Below, in pieces: positions 8,779 to 18,200 of a stretch of DNA of 64,000 nt. The stretch covers positions 1-64,000 of the forward strand of contig NZ_PKQP01000005.1 of NCBI RefSeq assembly GCF_002887735.1. Direction: 5' to 3'. Within the stretch, counting starts at the first letter, position 1. Each line of letters opens with the position of its first letter. The stretch comes from Stenotrophomonas bentonitica. GTDB lineage: Bacteria > Pseudomonadota > Gammaproteobacteria > Xanthomonadales > Xanthomonadaceae. The notes below the pieces were generated by a model. That model saw only the letters and a program-made list of their open reading frames with translations. It did not search any database and was not told the origin of the DNA. Position numbers and translations under genes: made by a program.

Positions 8779-8900
8779 TTGGTCGCGTTGAGGCGCTTGC
8801 GGATCGGCTGCCGCAGCACGGTGGGATCCGCGATCACGACGTACAATCCCCGCCCGGACTGCGCCCCTGCCGTCCCGTGCCTACTGACAAGGATCTGTAT

Positions 8901-9545
8901 ATGTCGTCTCTGCTGCTGCGCTCCACGCTTGCTCTTGGCCTGGCTGGTCTCTCGCTGCCCGCTATCGCCGCGCCGGAGTTCGCCGCCTGTTTTACCTTGA
9001 CCCCGGGCCTGTCGTGGTCCAGCAGCGATGAAACGCTGACCATCGAGAAGGCCACGTTCGCCGGGCAGGAGGCGATCAAGGTGAGCAGCGCCGGTGGTGG
9101 GGTTGGCACGGCCAGCTATTACGACGCCAGCGGGCGCCAGCTTCTCGGCCAGGAGCGCCTGGGCATTTCCGCCTGGGGTGGCGACGCGTCCAGGCCGGTG
9201 ATGACCGACATCTTCAAGCCTGCGCCGACGTTCCCGCAGAGCGCCAAGCCAGGCGATCGGTTCGAGGTCAACGGCAAGGGCGAGCGCACAAACCATGTCG
9301 ACGAGACGGTCGAGCCGATCGACTACGACGGCTTCTCCGATTACACCTTCGTCGGCGTCGAAGATCTGGAGACGGAAGTCGGCGACCAGCCGCGGACCTT
9401 CAAGGATACCTGCCATGTCACGGCGACCTTCGAAGACAACCGTATCGAGGCGTGGTACGCCGCCGGCTTCGGCCGCATCAAGTTCGAGCGCTACATGGGC
9501 AGCGAACTGCTGATGCGCGATGAGATCGAGTCCATCGAGCAGTAG
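8901..9545 (+). CDS. exported protein of unknown function
   Basis: A 214-residue protein I do not recognise. It starts at an ATG with AAGGA eight bases upstream and has a clear signal peptide (cleavage after SLPAIAA, about residue 24), so it is exported. The mature part begins with a short Cys-containing segment (FAACFTLTPG) and has a second Cys in DTCHVTATF; these two could form a disulfide. The middle is rich in beta-type segments and the C-terminus is acidic. A TACAAT box at about 8846 may belong to its promoter. Its TAG stop codon is part of the GTAG head of a SMAG repeat. Confidence 0.75.
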   Translation: MSSLLLRSTLALGLAGLSLPAIAAPEFAACFTLTPGLSWSSSDETLTIEKATFAGQEAIKVSSAGGGVGTASYYDASGRQLLGQERLGISAWGGDASRPVMTDIFKPAPTFPQSAKPGDRFEVNGKGERTNHVDETVEPIDYDGFSDYTFVGVEDLETEVGDQPRTFKDTCHVTATFEDNRIEAWYAAGFGRIKFERYMGSELLMRDEIESIEQ

Positions 9546-9563
9546 TGCCGGCCGCTGGCCGGC
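9542..9563. repeat. SMAG (GTAG) REP palindrome
   Basis: GTAGTGCCGGCCGCTGGCC followed by GGC, the same unit as the cluster near 6300. The first bases supply the TAG stop codon of the upstream gene. Confidence 0.88.
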
Positions 9564-9586
9564 AATCTGTGCCAGCTTCCAGGCCA

Positions 9587-9616
9587 CAAAAAACCCCGCT
9601 TTCGCGGGGTTTTTCG
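9587..9616. terminator. bidirectional terminator between convergent genes
   Basis: Hairpin CCCCGC-TTTC-GCGGGG flanked by an A-run on the left and a T-run on the right, so it can stop transcription from the exported-protein gene on the plus strand and from putA on the minus strand. Confidence 0.92.
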
Positions 9617-9637
9617 TTCCACACGGGACGCCGGGAA

Positions 9638-12600
9638 TCAGTCGCCCAGGGTCAGCAGCGAGGCATTGCCGCCGGCCGCCGTGGTGTTGACGGTGACGGT
9701 CTTTTCGGTGGCGAAGCGCAGCAGGTAGTGCGGACCGCCGGCTTTCGGGCCGGTGCCCGACAGGCCCTGGCCGCCGAACGGCTGCACGCCGACCACCGCG
9801 CCGATCTGGTTGCGGTTGACGTACACGTTGCCCACGTTGATGCGCGAGGAAATGCGGTCCACGGTTTCATCGATGCGCGAATGCACGCCCAGGGTGAGGC
9901 CGTAGCCGGTGGCGTTGATCTGGTCGATCACCGCATCGAGCTGGTCGCCCTTCCAGCGGATCACGTGCAGCACCGGTCCGAAGATTTCCCTGTGCAGCTG
10001 ATCCAGGTTCTTCAGCTCGTAAGCACGCGGTGCGAAGAAGGTGCCGTGTGCCGCTTCGTCGCTCAGCGAGGCGGCGGCGATCAGGCGCGCTTCCTTCTCC
10101 ATGCGCACGGCATGGTCCTTGAGGATCTGCAGGGCATCGGCATCGATCACCGGGCCGACGTCCGTGGAGAGCAGGCCCGGGTCACCGACCTTCAGCTCGG
10201 CCATCGCGCCGGACAGCATGGTCATCACCTTGTCGGCAATGTCGTCCTGCACGAACAGCACGCGCGCGGCCGAGCAGCGCTGGCCGGCCGAGGTGAAGGC
10301 CGACCCGATCGCGTCCTTGACCAGCTGTTCCGGCAGCGCCGAGGAGTCGGCGATGAAGGCGTTCTGGCCGCCGGTTTCGGCGATCAGCACACCGATCGCG
10401 GCGTCGCGCGCGGCCATCGCACGGTTGATCGCACGGGCGGTATCGGTCGAGCCGGTGAAGGCCACGCCGGCCACGCGCGGGTCGGCGGTCAGGGCAGCGC
10501 CGACGGTCGCACCGTCGCCCGGCAGGAACTGCACAACGCCTTCGGGCACGCCGGCGTCGAGCAGCAGCTTCACCGCGTAGTAGCCGATCAGGTTGGTCTG
10601 TTCGGCCGGCTTGGCGATCACGCTGTTGCCGGCGGCGAGCGCGGCGCTGACCTGGCCCAGGAAAATCGCCAGCGGGAAGTTCCACGGGCTGATGCAGACG
10701 AACACACCGCGGCCATGCAGCTGCAGTTCGTTGGATTCACCGGTCGGGCTCGGCAGCTTTTCGGCATGGCCGAACTGCTCGCGTGCCTGCTTGGCGTAAT
10801 AGCGCAGGAAGTCGACCGCTTCGCGCACTTCGGCAATACCGTCGGGCAGGCTCTTGCCAGCTTCCTTGACGCACAGTGCCATGAACTCCGGCAGGCGCGC
10901 TTCGAGCTGGTCCGCCGCGTGTTCCAGGATCGCGGCGCGGCTGGCGGCCGGGGTGCGGTTCCAGGCCGGCTGCGCGGCCACGGCGTTGGCCAGGGCCTTC
11001 TCCACGGTGGCACTGTCGGCCGGCTGCCACTGGCCGACGACCTGGCGGGTGTCGGCCGGGTTGGTCACGTTCAACAGCGCAGCGCTCGGGTTGGCACCGG
11101 GCACCAGCGGCGCGGCATGCCACCCGCTCTTACCCGGCGCGGGCACGGCCGCGTTGAGCTGCTCGGCCAGGGCGCGCAGATCGTTGTCGTTGGCGAGATT
11201 GACGCCCATGGAGTTCTTCCTGTCATGGTTCTGGCTGCGCAGCAGATCGACCGGCAGCGGGATTTTCGGATGCGGGATGGACGCGAACGAGGAGACCACC
11301 TCGACCGGATCGCGGATCAGGTCGTCGATGGCCACGTTCTCGTCGGTGATGCGGTTGACGAAGCTGGAGTTGGCGCCGTTCTCGAGCAGGCGACGCACCA
11401 GGTACGGCAGCAGGTCTTCATGCGAACCCACCGGCGCATACACGCGGCACGGCACGTTCAGGCGATCGGCCGGCACCACTTCGGCATACAGGTCATCGCC
11501 CATGCCGTGCAGTTTCTGGTGCTCGTACTGGCCGCCCTTGGCGATCGCCCGCACCGCGGCGATGGTGTGCGCGTTGTGCGTGGCGAACATCGGGTAGATC
11601 GCATCGCTGTGCGTGAACAGACGCTTGGCGCAGGCCAGGTAGGACACGTCGGTGTTCTGCTTGCGGGTGAACACCGGGTACGCCGGCAGGCCCTCGATCT
11701 GTGCACGCTTGATTTCCGCATCCCAGTACGCGCCCTTGACCAGGCGCACCTGCAGGCGACGACCGATGCGGCGGGCCAGATCGGCCAGGTAGTCGATCGT
11801 GTACGGCGTGCGCTTCTGGTACGACTGCACGACCACGCCGAAGCCTTCCCAGCCGGCGAGCGAGGCATCGCTGACCACCGTCTCGATGATGTCCAGCGAC
11901 AGCTCCAGGCGGTCGGTCTCTTCGGCATCGACGGTGCAGCCGATGCCGTAGGACTTGGCCAGCTGAGCCAGTTCCAGTACGCCCGGCACCAGGTCGGCCA
12001 TCACGCGTGCGCGCTTGGCATGCTCGTAGCGCGGGTACAGCGCGGAGAGCTTGATCGAGATGCCCGGTGCCGAATTGACATCGCCGTCCGGGCGGCCGCC
12101 GCGGGCCTTGTGGTCACCGCCGATCGAGTGGATCGCGCGACGGTAATCCTCCAGGTAACGCTTGGCGTCCTTCATGGTCAGCGCGCCTTCGCCGAGCATG
12201 TCGAACGAATAGCGGTAGCTGGCGTTGTCGCCCTTGTGCGAGCGCGACAGCGCTTCGTCGATGGTGCGGCCCATGACGAACTGGTGGCCCATGATCTTCA
12301 TCGCCTGGCGCACTGCCAGGCGGATCACCGGCTCACCCACGCGACCGATCAGGCGCTTGAACGCGCCCGGCACATCGGCGCGGGTGGCATCGTTGATCTG
12401 GACCAGGCGGCCGGTCAGCATCAGGCCCCAGGTGGAGGCGTTGACCAGCACCGAGTCGCTGCCGCCCATGTGCTTCTTCCAGTCCGCGTCGCCGAGCTTG
12501 TCGCGGATCAGCTTGTCGGCCGTCTCCTGGTCCGGAATGCGCAGCAACGCTTCGGCCACGCACATCAGCAGCACGCCTTCCTCGCTGCCCAGATCGTACT

Positions 12601-12877
12601 GGCGCATGAAGGCTTCGATCGCGCCCTGGTCCTGGGCACGCACGCGCACCCGCTTGACCAGGTCGGCGGCGGTGGCCTGCACCCTGGCCTGTTCGGCGGC
12701 GGGCAGGCGCGCCTGCTCCAGCAGCTCGCGCACATGGGTGGCCTCGTCCTTCAACCAGGCATCGGTGATCGCCTGGCGGAACGCGTTGGGAACGGCTGGC
12801 AGCTCAGGAGAGAGCAGCGGCGGGCGGGCGGCGCCGGACGATGCCGGGGCAGGGGGAAGGACAGAGGATGCAGTCAT
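9638..12877 (-). CDS. putA: bifunctional proline dehydrogenase/P5C dehydrogenase PutA
   Basis: Oxidises proline to glutamate in two steps, passing the pyrroline-5-carboxylate/glutamate semialdehyde intermediate between sites. At 1079 aa it is a short PutA without an N-terminal ribbon-helix-helix repressor domain or a long C-terminal extension. The N-terminal half carries the FAD-linked PRODH barrel (about 220-480; motifs include GISIKLSALYPRYE, VQSYQKRT and RLVKGAYWDAEIK). The C-terminal half is an NAD-linked aldehyde dehydrogenase (about 560-1040) with IAETGGQNAF supplying the glutamate and SAGQRCSAARV the catalytic Cys (around residue 867). The gene stands alone, with a possible promoter just upstream and a bidirectional terminator downstream. 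No putP transporter or regulator is adjacent. Confidence 0.97.
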   Translation of the reverse strand: MTASSVLPPAPASSGAARPPLLSPELPAVPNAFRQAITDAWLKDEATHVRELLEQARLPAAEQARVQATAADLVKRVRVRAQDQGAIEAFMRQYDLGSEEGVLLMCVAEALLRIPDQETADKLIRDKLGDADWKKHMGGSDSVLVNASTWGLMLTGRLVQINDATRADVPGAFKRLIGRVGEPVIRLAVRQAMKIMGHQFVMGRTIDEALSRSHKGDNASYRYSFDMLGEGALTMKDAKRYLEDYRRAIHSIGGDHKARGGRPDGDVNSAPGISIKLSALYPRYEHAKRARVMADLVPGVLELAQLAKSYGIGCTVDAEETDRLELSLDIIETVVSDASLAGWEGFGVVVQSYQKRTPYTIDYLADLARRIGRRLQVRLVKGAYWDAEIKRAQIEGLPAYPVFTRKQNTDVSYLACAKRLFTHSDAIYPMFATHNAHTIAAVRAIAKGGQYEHQKLHGMGDDLYAEVVPADRLNVPCRVYAPVGSHEDLLPYLVRRLLENGANSSFVNRITDENVAIDDLIRDPVEVVSSFASIPHPKIPLPVDLLRSQNHDRKNSMGVNLANDNDLRALAEQLNAAVPAPGKSGWHAAPLVPGANPSAALLNVTNPADTRQVVGQWQPADSATVEKALANAVAAQPAWNRTPAASRAAILEHAADQLEARLPEFMALCVKEAGKSLPDGIAEVREAVDFLRYYAKQAREQFGHAEKLPSPTGESNELQLHGRGVFVCISPWNFPLAIFLGQVSAALAAGNSVIAKPAEQTNLIGYYAVKLLLDAGVPEGVVQFLPGDGATVGAALTADPRVAGVAFTGSTDTARAINRAMAARDAAIGVLIAETGGQNAFIADSSALPEQLVKDAIGSAFTSAGQRCSAARVLFVQDDIADKVMTMLSGAMAELKVGDPGLLSTDVGPVIDADALQILKDHAVRMEKEARLIAAASLSDEAAHGTFFAPRAYELKNLDQLHREIFGPVLHVIRWKGDQLDAVIDQINATGYGLTLGVHSRIDETVDRISSRINVGNVYVNRNQIGAVVGVQPFGGQGLSGTGPKAGGPHYLLRFATEKTVTVNTTAAGGNASLLTLGD

Positions 12878-12904
12878 GCCGGTCGGCTCGTGGAGAACTT
12901 GACC

Positions 12905-12931
12905 ATTTTAATCGTTTTTTGGGGGAGTCAA
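12905..12931 (-). promoter_or_regulatory. candidate promoter of putA
   Basis: On the minus strand TTGACT (12931-12926) and TAAAAT (12910-12905) lie 15 bp apart, separated by a C-run and an A-run, about 30 bp before the putA ATG. The spacer is shorter than the optimum of 17 bp. Confidence 0.4.
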
Positions 12932-13153
12932 GTGCTTTCCGTGGCTGCGCCCATGCGGCGCATAGCCTTTCATACAGGGGGATTCGGCGGATTCGACCCG
13001 GCTGGTATTTATTGTGCCGATTTCGTCAAAACGGCCGCCGCAGACGATGCTGTGTTGCAACATTCCTGAAACTGTGAATGGACCCTTGCTACTCGCTGGA
13101 GAGCGGGGCTACCATCGAGACGTTTCCCGCGGCAGGAAAAACGCGGTTGCGAC

Positions 13154-13630
13154 ATGATCGAGGTGCTCATCGCTCCGGACGGATCAGGGACGCAACTGCG
13201 GCTGCGTCCCCCACGGGCGCTCGATGCCCGGCAGTTCGTCCTGTTGTTTGCAGTGTTGGCGGGGGTGATGTGGCTGGCGGCCGGCCTGGGCTGGTTCACC
13301 GGCAACGTATTCGCCCCCGTGTTTGCTCTGCTGTACAGCGTGTTGCTGGCAGTGGCGCTGCGCACGGTTTGGCGCAGTGGAGAACGGCAGGAAGAGATCC
13401 GGGTAGTGCCGGCGTGCGTGGAAGTGATTCCCGCACCCGGGCATTCGCCGGTGTTCAGCGCCCACCCGCACTGGGTGAGGCTGATCGCCGACGAACGCAG
13501 AGTCCGGCTGGCATCCAGCGGTAGGCAGGTGGACGTGGGGAGCTTCCTCGCACCGGCCGAACGCCAGGTACTGGCTCAGAAACTAGAAGGCTTGCTCGCG
13601 GCCACTGACGGCCGCAACCGACGACGCTAA
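13154..13630 (+). CDS. DUF2244-type membrane protein upstream of cox genes
   Basis: A 158-residue protein with two adjacent transmembrane helices near residues 25-45 and 50-70, followed by a soluble domain. The layout and sequence fit the DUF2244 family, found next to aa3 oxidase genes in many proteobacteria. Its biochemical role is unknown. It ends 11 bp before the coxB start and is probably the first gene of the oxidase operon. The 276 bp upstream hold no other gene; the promoter is likely there but I cannot place it with confidence. Confidence 0.75.
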   Translation: MIEVLIAPDGSGTQLRLRPPRALDARQFVLLFAVLAGVMWLAAGLGWFTGNVFAPVFALLYSVLLAVALRTVWRSGERQEEIRVVPACVEVIPAPGHSPVFSAHPHWVRLIADERRVRLASSGRQVDVGSFLAPAERQVLAQKLEGLLAATDGRNRRR

Positions 13631-13641
13631 GGGTCTAGGCA

Positions 13642-14583
13642 ATGAAGCAATGCAGAAAGTGGGGCAGGACGTTCGGGAAGTCAGTGTTGAGCGGGGCCGC
13701 GCTGCTGGCGCCGGCCATGGCGTGGGCCCAGGCGGCCGACCCCAAACCGTGGCAATTGAACATGGGCAAGGGGGTGACCCAGAGCTCGCGGTTGGCGTGG
13801 GAGTCCAACCTGTTTTCGCTGTGGGTCTGTACCGTGATCGGGGTGCTGGTATTCGGCGCGCTGTTCTACGCGATCTTCAAGTTCCGCAAATCCAAGGGCG
13901 CGGTCGCCGCCACCTTCAGCCATAACACCAAGGCCGAGGTCATCTGGACCGTGATCCCGGTGATCATCCTGGTGGTGATGGCCTGGCCGGCCACGGCCAA
14001 TCTGATCAAGTTCTACGACACCCGCGATTCGGAAATGACCGTCAAGGTCACCGGATATCAGTGGATGTGGAAGTACGAATACCTCGGCGAGAACGTCAGC
14101 TTCACCAGCCGCCTGGACCGTGAGTCCGACCGTGTCCGCCAGAGTGGCGTGGTGCCGACCCGCGACAGCCATCCGCATTACCTGCTGGATGTCGACAACC
14201 GCCTGGTACTGCCGGTCGATACCAAGGTGCGCTTCGTAATCACCTCCGACGACGTCATCCATGCATGGTGGGTGCCGGCGCTGGGCTGGAAGCAGGATGC
14301 GATTCCCGGCTTCATCAACGAGGCCTGGACCAACATCGAGCAGCCCGGCGTGTACCGCGGTCAGTGCGCCGAACTGTGTGGCAAGGATCACGGCTTCATG
14401 CCGATCGTGGTCGAGGCGGTCTCCAAGGAGGATTACCAGAAATGGCTCGCCTCCAAGAAGCCTGCGCCGGCCCCTGCACCGGAGGCTGCCCCGGCACCGG
14501 CACCGGCGCCGGCCGTCCCGGCCGAGACCACTCCGTCACCGGCCAGCGAGCCGGCCGCGGCAGCAACAGACAGCAACGCCTGA
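13642..14583 (+). CDS. coxB: cytochrome c oxidase subunit II
   Basis: Subunit II of the aa3-type oxidase, which accepts electrons from cytochrome c at its CuA centre (313 aa). A signal peptide (cleaved near AMAWAQA) precedes two transmembrane helices (about 55-80 and 98-120). The periplasmic cupredoxin domain has the aromatic patch GYQWMWKYEY (138-147) and the full CuA ligand set: His207, Cys242 and Cys246 in CAELC, Glu244, His250 and Met253. A Pro/Ala-rich tail of about 45 residues follows and there is no fused cytochrome c domain. AAGGG lies upstream of the ATG. coxA follows after 64 bp. Confidence 0.97.
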   Translation: MKQCRKWGRTFGKSVLSGAALLAPAMAWAQAADPKPWQLNMGKGVTQSSRLAWESNLFSLWVCTVIGVLVFGALFYAIFKFRKSKGAVAATFSHNTKAEVIWTVIPVIILVVMAWPATANLIKFYDTRDSEMTVKVTGYQWMWKYEYLGENVSFTSRLDRESDRVRQSGVVPTRDSHPHYLLDVDNRLVLPVDTKVRFVITSDDVIHAWWVPALGWKQDAIPGFINEAWTNIEQPGVYRGQCAELCGKDHGFMPIVVEAVSKEDYQKWLASKKPAPAPAPEAAPAPAPAPAVPAETTPSPASEPAAAATDSNA

Positions 14584-14647
14584 AATCGAGCCGCGTCCGC
14601 CAGCCGGCGGATGCGGGTACCACCGGATACAGTGAGGTGTAGTTGCG

Positions 14648-16258
14648 ATGGCGCATTCCGCAGTTGACCACGACGGGCATCACGGGCATCAGCAGGGGTT
14701 CTTCGAGCGTTGGTTCTTCTCGACCAACCACAAGGACATCGGCACGCTCTACCTGCTTTTCAGCTTCATCATGTTCATCATCGGTGCGGCGATGAGCGTG
14801 ATCATCCGCGCTGAGCTGGCGCAACCGGGCCTGCAGTTCGTCAAGCCCGAGTTCTTCAACCAGATGACCACCGTGCATGCGCTGGTGATGATCTTCGGTG
14901 GCGTGATGCCGGCCTTCGTCGGCCTGGCCAACTGGATGATCCCGCTGCAGATCGGCGCGCCGGACATGGCGCTGCCGCGCATGAACAACTGGTCGTTCTG
15001 GCTGCTGCCGGTGGCCTTCAGCCTGCTGCTGCTGACCCTGTTCCTGCCCGGCGGCGCACCGGCCGGTGGCTGGACGTTGTATCCGCCGCTGTCGCTGCAG
15101 GGCGGCTACAACGTCGCCTTCAGCGTGTTCGCCATCCACGTGGCCGGCATCAGCTCGATCATGGGCGCGATCAACATCATCGCCACCGTGCTCAACATGC
15201 GCGCCCCCGGCATCGATCTGCTGAAGATGCCGATCTTCTGCTGGGCCTGGCTGATCACCGCGTTCCTGCTGATCGCGGTGATGCCGGTGCTCGCCGGCGC
15301 GGTGACGATGCTGCTCACCGACAAGTTCTTCGGCACCAGCTTCTTCAACGCCGCCGGTGGCGGTGACCCGGTGATGTACCAGCACATCTTCTGGTTCTTC
15401 GGGCACCCGGAGGTCTACATCATGATCCTGCCGGCGTTCGGCGTGGTCAGCGAGATCATCCCCACCTTCAGCCGAAAGCCGCTGTTCGGTTACCAGGCCA
15501 TGGTCTACGCGATCGCCGCGATCGCCTTCCTGTCCTTCATCGTCTGGGCCCACCACATGTTCACCGTGGGCATGCCGCTGGGCGGCGAAATCTACTTCAT
15601 GTTCGCCACGATGCTCATCTCCATCCCGACCGGGGTGAAGGTGTTCAACTGGGTCAGCACGATGTGGCGTGGCTCGCTCACTTTCGAAGCGCCAATGCTG
15701 TGGGCGGTGGCCTTCGTCATCCTGTTCACCATCGGTGGCTTCTCCGGCCTGATGCTGGCGATCGTGGTGGCCGACTTCCAGTACCACGACACCTATTTCG
15801 TGGTCGCGCACTTCCACTACGTGCTGGTCACCGGCGCGGTGTTCGGGTTGATCGCCGCGGTGTACTACTGGTGGCCCAAGTGGACCGGGCGCATGTACAG
15901 CGAAACCTGGGCCAAGGTGCACTTCTGGTGGTCGATCGTGTTCGTGAACCTGCTGTTCTTCCCGCAGCACTTCCTCGGCCTGGCCGGCATGCCGCGGCGT
16001 ATTCCGGATTACAGCGTGGCCTTCGCCGACTGGAACCTGATCAGTTCGATCGGTGCGTTCGGCATGTTCGTCACGCCCTTCATGATGGCCGCGATCCTGT
16101 GGCACTCCCTGCGCCACGGCGCGAAGGCCGCCGATCGCTGCTGGGAAGGCGCACGTGGCCTGGAGTGGACGATCCCGTCGCCCGCACCGGCGCATACGTT
16201 CACCACGCCGCCGACCATCCGTCCGGGTGATCTGGCGCATGACGACATCACCCATTGA
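14648..16258 (+). CDS. coxA: cytochrome c oxidase subunit I
   Basis: Catalytic subunit of the aa3 oxidase (536 aa), holding heme a and the heme a3-CuB site where oxygen is reduced and protons are pumped. Family signatures include FFSTNHKDIGTLYL at the N-terminus, FFGHPEVYIMILPAFG with the CuB histidine and cross-linked tyrosine, WAHHMF with the other two CuB histidines, and YHDTYFVVAHFHYVL with the heme histidines. Twelve membrane helices are expected. GAGGTG lies eight bases before the ATG. Confidence 0.98.
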   Translation: MAHSAVDHDGHHGHQQGFFERWFFSTNHKDIGTLYLLFSFIMFIIGAAMSVIIRAELAQPGLQFVKPEFFNQMTTVHALVMIFGGVMPAFVGLANWMIPLQIGAPDMALPRMNNWSFWLLPVAFSLLLLTLFLPGGAPAGGWTLYPPLSLQGGYNVAFSVFAIHVAGISSIMGAINIIATVLNMRAPGIDLLKMPIFCWAWLITAFLLIAVMPVLAGAVTMLLTDKFFGTSFFNAAGGGDPVMYQHIFWFFGHPEVYIMILPAFGVVSEIIPTFSRKPLFGYQAMVYAIAAIAFLSFIVWAHHMFTVGMPLGGEIYFMFATMLISIPTGVKVFNWVSTMWRGSLTFEAPMLWAVAFVILFTIGGFSGLMLAIVVADFQYHDTYFVVAHFHYVLVTGAVFGLIAAVYYWWPKWTGRMYSETWAKVHFWWSIVFVNLLFFPQHFLGLAGMPRRIPDYSVAFADWNLISSIGAFGMFVTPFMMAAILWHSLRHGAKAADRCWEGARGLEWTIPSPAPAHTFTTPPTIRPGDLAHDDITH

Positions 16259-16266
16259 GGCCGCTC

Positions 16267-16401
16267 ATGACCAGTACGCTCCGCACCCCCGATGAGCAGG
16301 CCCTGCAACGCCGCCGCGCGCACCGCACCGCGTGGGCGGTCGGGATCGTCGCGCTGATGGTCTATGCCGGCTTCATCCTCAGCGGGGTGATCGGGCGATG
16401 A
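16267..16401 (+). CDS. 44-residue membrane protein, oxidase small assembly type
   Basis: A 44-codon gene between coxA and ctaG. The product has a polar, basic N-terminal half and one transmembrane helix (about residues 22-42, [20 protein letters not shown]). Its stop overlaps the ctaG start as ATGA, so the two are translationally coupled. Small single-helix proteins of this kind at this position are annotated in related bacteria as cytochrome oxidase small assembly proteins. I infer a role in oxidase assembly; there is no catalytic motif. Confidence 0.75.
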   Translation: MTSTLRTPDEQALQRRRAHRTAWAVGIVALMVYAGFILSGVIGR

Positions 16402-16988
16402 GCGATCCGCGCCCGGCTCCGCCCGCACGGCATGCGGGCCTGCCCCGCCTGATCGGGGTAGCCCTGGCGGTGTTCGTGCTGACCTTCTCGCTGGTGCCGC
16501 TGTACCGCATCGCCTGCGAGAAGGTGTTCGGCGTGCGCCTGGAACGTGGCCCGGGCGCGGCGGCGGGTACGGCGGCCGCCACCGGCAAGCGCACGGTGCG
16601 GGTGGAGTTCGATGGCGGTGTGAATTCCAAGCTGCCGTGGGCGTTCCATCCCGAACAGCTGACGATGGACGTGGTGCCCGGCGAGCTCAACGAAGCGCTG
16701 TATTACGCGCGCAATGACAGCGATCGCGCGCTGGTCGGCAGCGCGGTGCCGTCGGTGGCCCCGGCCAAGGCGTCGGGCTACTTCAGCAAGACCGAGTGTT
16801 TCTGCTTCACCGCGCAGACCCTACAGGCCGGTGAGAAACGCGACATGCCGGTGCGCTTCATCGTCGATCCCGACCTGCCGGCCAACATCACCACGATCAC
16901 CCTGTCCTACACCTTCTACAAGAACGACGCTTTGTCCGCGCAGTTGGCCCCGGCCAGCCTGCCGACCGGCGCGCGTGCAGCTCCCTGA
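16398..16988 (+). CDS. ctaG: cytochrome c oxidase assembly protein CtaG/Cox11
   Basis: Copper chaperone that delivers CuB to subunit I (196 aa). One N-terminal membrane helix (about 15-35) is followed by a periplasmic domain. The Cox11 copper motif is present as TECFCFTAQ with the CFC pair. The C-terminal segment [11 protein letters not shown] is also typical of the family. It overlaps the small upstream gene by four bases and is followed by coxC after 20 bp. Confidence 0.95.
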   Translation: MSDPRPAPPARHAGLPRLIGVALAVFVLTFSLVPLYRIACEKVFGVRLERGPGAAAGTAAATGKRTVRVEFDGGVNSKLPWAFHPEQLTMDVVPGELNEALYYARNDSDRALVGSAVPSVAPAKASGYFSKTECFCFTAQTLQAGEKRDMPVRFIVDPDLPANITTITLSYTFYKNDALSAQLAPASLPTGARAAP

Positions 16989-17008
16989 TCCGGACCGGAC
17001 CCAAGACC

Positions 17009-17884
17009 ATGGCCCAGCAAAGCCCCGATGCGAACGTGTACTTCGTGCCCACGCACAGCAAATGGCCGTTCATCGGTTCCATCGCGATGATGGTGACGAT
17101 GGTCGGCGTGGCCAGCTGGCTCAATGATTCCAGCTGGGGCAAGTGGACCTTCTACGCGGGCATCGCGATGCTGGTGCTGACCCTGTTCTGGTGGTTCAGC
17201 GACGTGGTGCGCGAATCGCAGGCCGGCAGCTACAACCGCCAGGTCGACGGCTCGTTCCGGATGGGGATGGTGTGGTTCATCTTCTCGGAGGTGATGTTCT
17301 TCGGCGCATTTTTCGGCGCGCTGTTCTATACCCGCAACCTGGGCCTGCCGTGGCTGGGCGGCGCAGGCGATGGGGTGATGACCAATGAGTTGCTGTGGGA
17401 TGGCTACTCGGCGGCGTGGCCGACCAACGGCCCCGGGGCCATCGGCGGGCATTTCCAGACCATTCCGGCCTGGGGCCTGCCGCTGATCAACACGCTGATC
17501 CTGCTGACCTCCGGTGTCACCCTGACCATCGCGCACCACGCGCTCAAGGCTGGGCATCGGCGCCAGCTGCTGGTCTGGCTGGGCATCACCGTGCTGCTCG
17601 GCCTGGGCTTCCTCACCCTGCAGGCGGAGGAGTACATCCACGCCTACAAGGAACTCAATCTCACGTTGGGCTCGGGCATCTACGGCTCGACGTTCTTCAT
17701 GCTCACCGGCTTCCACGGCGTGCACGTGCTGCTCGGCACGATCATGTTGGCGGTGATGTGGCTGCGTTCCTCGAAGGGGCATTTCACCCGCGACAACCAT
17801 TTCGGTTTCGAAGCCGCCGCGTGGTACTGGCACTTCGTCGACGTGGTGTGGCTGATGCTGTTCCTGTTCGTCTACGTGCTGTAG
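17009..17884 (+). CDS. coxC: cytochrome c oxidase subunit III
   Basis: Core subunit III of the aa3 oxidase (291 aa), which stabilises subunit I and supports sustained proton pumping. About seven membrane helices are visible. Typical segments include SEVMFFGAFFGALFYTR, LTGFHGVHVLLG and the C-terminal WYWHFVDVVWLMLFLFVYVL, which closely matches the family end. It is the last structural oxidase gene before a small convergent gene. Confidence 0.97.
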   Translation: MAQQSPDANVYFVPTHSKWPFIGSIAMMVTMVGVASWLNDSSWGKWTFYAGIAMLVLTLFWWFSDVVRESQAGSYNRQVDGSFRMGMVWFIFSEVMFFGAFFGALFYTRNLGLPWLGGAGDGVMTNELLWDGYSAAWPTNGPGAIGGHFQTIPAWGLPLINTLILLTSGVTLTIAHHALKAGHRRQLLVWLGITVLLGLGFLTLQAEEYIHAYKELNLTLGSGIYGSTFFMLTGFHGVHVLLGTIMLAVMWLRSSKGHFTRDNHFGFEAAAWYWHFVDVVWLMLFLFVYVL

Positions 17885-17924
17885 CGTCGGTGCGACGTCC
17901 TGCCGCATCGACGCCGGTGCGGCT

Positions 17925-18143
17925 TCAGCCGCCGATGCCGTGGGGCTTGATCCAACCGCTGTAGATGCCGATGACCACCAGCACGATCAGCGCCACCGAC
18001 ACCGCGATGCGGCGGGTGAGGGCATTGACGGTGCGCTTGGTCTGGCCGCGATCGACCAGCAGGTAATACAGCCCGGCGCCCAGATTCCAGACGATGACGA
18101 TCAGAAACGCGATTACCAGCAGGGTCTTCAACGAATCATTCAT
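17925..18143 (-). CDS. twin transmembrane protein, DUF2909 type
   Basis: A 72-residue protein with two transmembrane helices (about 7-29 and 46-64) joined by a short basic loop. Size and sequence fit the DUF2909 family, small proteins encoded inside aa3 oxidase clusters. It lies on the strand opposite to its neighbours, starting 58 bp before the SURF1 gene and ending 40 bp after coxC. Function unknown; an oxidase-related role is inferred from position only. Confidence 0.8.
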   Translation of the reverse strand: MNDSLKTLLVIAFLIVIVWNLGAGLYYLLVDRGQTKRTVNALTRRIAVSVALIVLVVIGIYSGWIKPHGIGG

Positions 18144-18200
18144 GCGCGGCTCGATGGCGTGGCGGGTGCGCCTATATCACCGCGTTTTGCCGGCGTTGTC

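Noticed and set aside
9545..13069. An 1174-codon plus-strand open frame
   Set aside because: Entirely antisense to putA, with His/Arg/Gln-rich composition typical of shadow frames and no domain.
14396..16255. A 619-codon minus-strand open frame
   Set aside because: Antisense shadow of coxA, full of charged His/Arg/Gln runs.
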